A stretch of DNA of 6,442 nucleotides from Gammaproteobacteria bacterium (lineage in GTDB: Bacteria > Pseudomonadota > Gammaproteobacteria > Pseudomonadales > Pseudohongiellaceae), in contig PBXX01000030.1 of NCBI GenBank assembly GCA_002727755.1, positions 41,542-47,983 on the forward strand. Reading direction: 5' to 3'. A model generated the notes under the pieces. That model saw only the letters and a program-made list of their open reading frames with translations. It did not search any database and had not been told where the DNA came from. Below, piece by piece: positions 5,930 through 6,442 of this stretch; position 1 is the stretch's first letter; every line of letters starts with the position of its first letter. The position numbers and the translations under genes were made by a program.

Positions 5930-5965
5930 TACTAGATAGTAAAGTAATTACTTTACTATCTAGTA
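5930..5965. repeat. Perfect 36-bp palindrome
   Basis: The left arm TACTAGATAGTAAAGTAA (5930-5947) is followed directly by its exact reverse complement (5948-5965), with no spacer and no mismatch. It is AT-rich and lacks a T-tract on either side. As RNA it would form a stem of about 16 bp; as DNA it could extrude a cruciform or bind a dimeric protein. It lies 42 bases beyond the stop of the DUF1080 gene. Confidence 0.9.
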
Positions 5966-6007
5966 GCAAATTAAATTATGCGGATACTGAAAGCTGTGTG
6001 AATTCAA

Positions 6008-6442
6008 TTAGAGTTCTCGTAACCAAATGTTTCTAAACGAAACCACTTGGCCATGATCCTGGAGCAAGAGCGGCAATTTCCCGGAGCAGTCCATAGTTTC
6101 TCTAATCTCATATGGCTCGCAAATAGCGGAGTACTCCGGCACCCTCGGAAAGGTACTACCGAGCAGCTCCACGTGGTTTAGCACCAAAACACCGTTATGA
6201 AACAAGGTTATGTATGCAGGCGACTCAAGTTCATTGTCTCTATTATAAATTGGTGCCTTGAATACAATGTCGTAGGTTTGCCATTCCCCGGGTGGACGCG
6301 AAGCGTTAACAAGGGGTGGATATTGATGGTAAACCGACCCCGCTTGACCGTTGACATAAGTAGGGTTTTCCCAGCTGTCGAGCATTTGAATTTCAAACAG
6401 TGCTTGCATGAATATGCCGCTGTTGCCTCTGCTTTGACCTTC
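6008..6442 (-). CDS. DUF1080 / 3-keto-disaccharide hydrolase domain protein, 5' end outside window
   Basis: The reading frame is open to the right edge, so the gene begins beyond the window; the Met codon at 6409 is internal. The visible 144 residues are the C-terminal part of a DUF1080 (PF06439-type) concanavalin-like beta sandwich. Upstream of the internal Met, the residues EGQSRGNSGIF continue the conserved RGNSG motif, followed by FEIQMLDSW. Next come GQAGSVYHQYPPLVNASRPP, GEWQTYDIVFKAP, LFHNGVLVLNHVELLG and the closing LQDHGQVVSFRNIWLREL. Family members act on 3-keto-glycosides or otherwise bind and hydrolyse sugars, often periplasmic or lipoprotein; the export signal cannot be seen. An insert with two cysteines (SAICEPYEIRETMDCSG) just before LPLLLQDHG is somewhat longer than remembered for the family. 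The gene is convergent with the DUF4920 gene. Confidence 0.88.
   Translation of the reverse strand, partial: EGQSRGNSGIFMQALFEIQMLDSWENPTYVNGQAGSVYHQYPPLVNASRPPGEWQTYDIVFKAPIYNRDNELESPAYITLFHNGVLVLNHVELLGSTFPRVPEYSAICEPYEIRETMDCSGKLPLLLQDHGQVVSFRNIWLREL

Larger units (their letters stand above)
5639..6007. other. Gene-free, inverted-repeat-rich intergenic region between convergent genes
   Basis: No credible coding sequence is seen on either strand across these 369 bases. From left to right the region holds a bidirectional terminator, a GC-rich hairpin, two weaker hairpins, a TTGTGT/ACACAA repeat cluster and a perfect 36-bp palindrome. These are entered separately. The region lies between the end of the DUF4920 gene and the end of the DUF1080-domain gene. 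Confidence 0.7.

Noticed and set aside
5930..5965. Reading the 36-bp palindrome as a rho-independent terminator
   Set aside because: Neither strand has a T-tract after it: GCAAATTAAATT follows on plus and CACCCCCTCACTT on minus.
5639..6007. CRISPR array, insertion sequence or tRNA in the repeat-rich intergenic region
   Set aside because: There are no regularly spaced identical repeats with spacers, no transposase fragment or paired terminal repeats, and no cloverleaf or CCA end.
6208..6409. Treating the Met codon at 6409 as the start of the right-edge gene
   Set aside because: The frame stays open to 6442 and the upstream residues (RGNSG) belong to the conserved domain, so the Met is internal. 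Another frame within the same stretch is a shadow.

Overview
The window looks like bacterial chromosome, most likely from a marine-type gammaproteobacterium. That placement is an inference from the gene families present and the moderate, slightly AT-rich composition. No rRNA, tRNA or other taxonomic marker is visible. Five genes lie on the minus strand at the left and centre, one on the plus strand, and one partial minus-strand gene enters from the right edge.

Layout from right to left along minus-strand transcription: a divergent promoter region (4990-5167) drives madL (4615-4989), madM (3844-4602) and a malonyl-CoA synthetase gene, matB (2328-3812). The gaps are 12 and 31 bases, so these three look like one operon. 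After a 161-base spacer rich in small palindromes comes a 544-residue protein (532-2166). It joins a class 1B dihydroorotate dehydrogenase (PyrD) domain to a PyrK-type FAD/NAD/[2Fe-2S] electron-transfer domain in one chain, and it starts at TTG. A further 142-base gap leads to a Tat-exported SMP-30/gluconolactonase-like protein that runs off the left edge (1-389).

On the plus strand, 5168-5638 encodes a secreted DUF4920 protein, read divergently from madL and closed by a strong bidirectional terminator (5655-5685). The stretch 5639-6007 has no gene but is packed with inverted repeats: several hairpins in a row, a TTGTGT/ACACAA operator-like cluster and a perfect 36-bp palindrome. The gene at the right edge (6008-6442) is the C-terminal part of a DUF1080 / 3-keto-disaccharide hydrolase-domain protein.

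How the genes may work together: MadL and MadM import malonate and MatB activates it to malonyl-CoA. No malonyl-CoA decarboxylase is in view. The PyrD-PyrK fusion sits on the same strand just downstream. Its substrate loop reads NLSCPH followed by GQDP, as in dihydropyrimidine dehydrogenases and archaeal-type PyrD. Malonate is the end product of oxidative (barbiturate) pyrimidine breakdown, so a pyrimidine-to-malonate link is an attractive but unproven idea, and it is the most interesting lead here. The outer two genes (SMP-30 and DUF1080) point to sugar or sugar-lactone metabolism and look like separate units.
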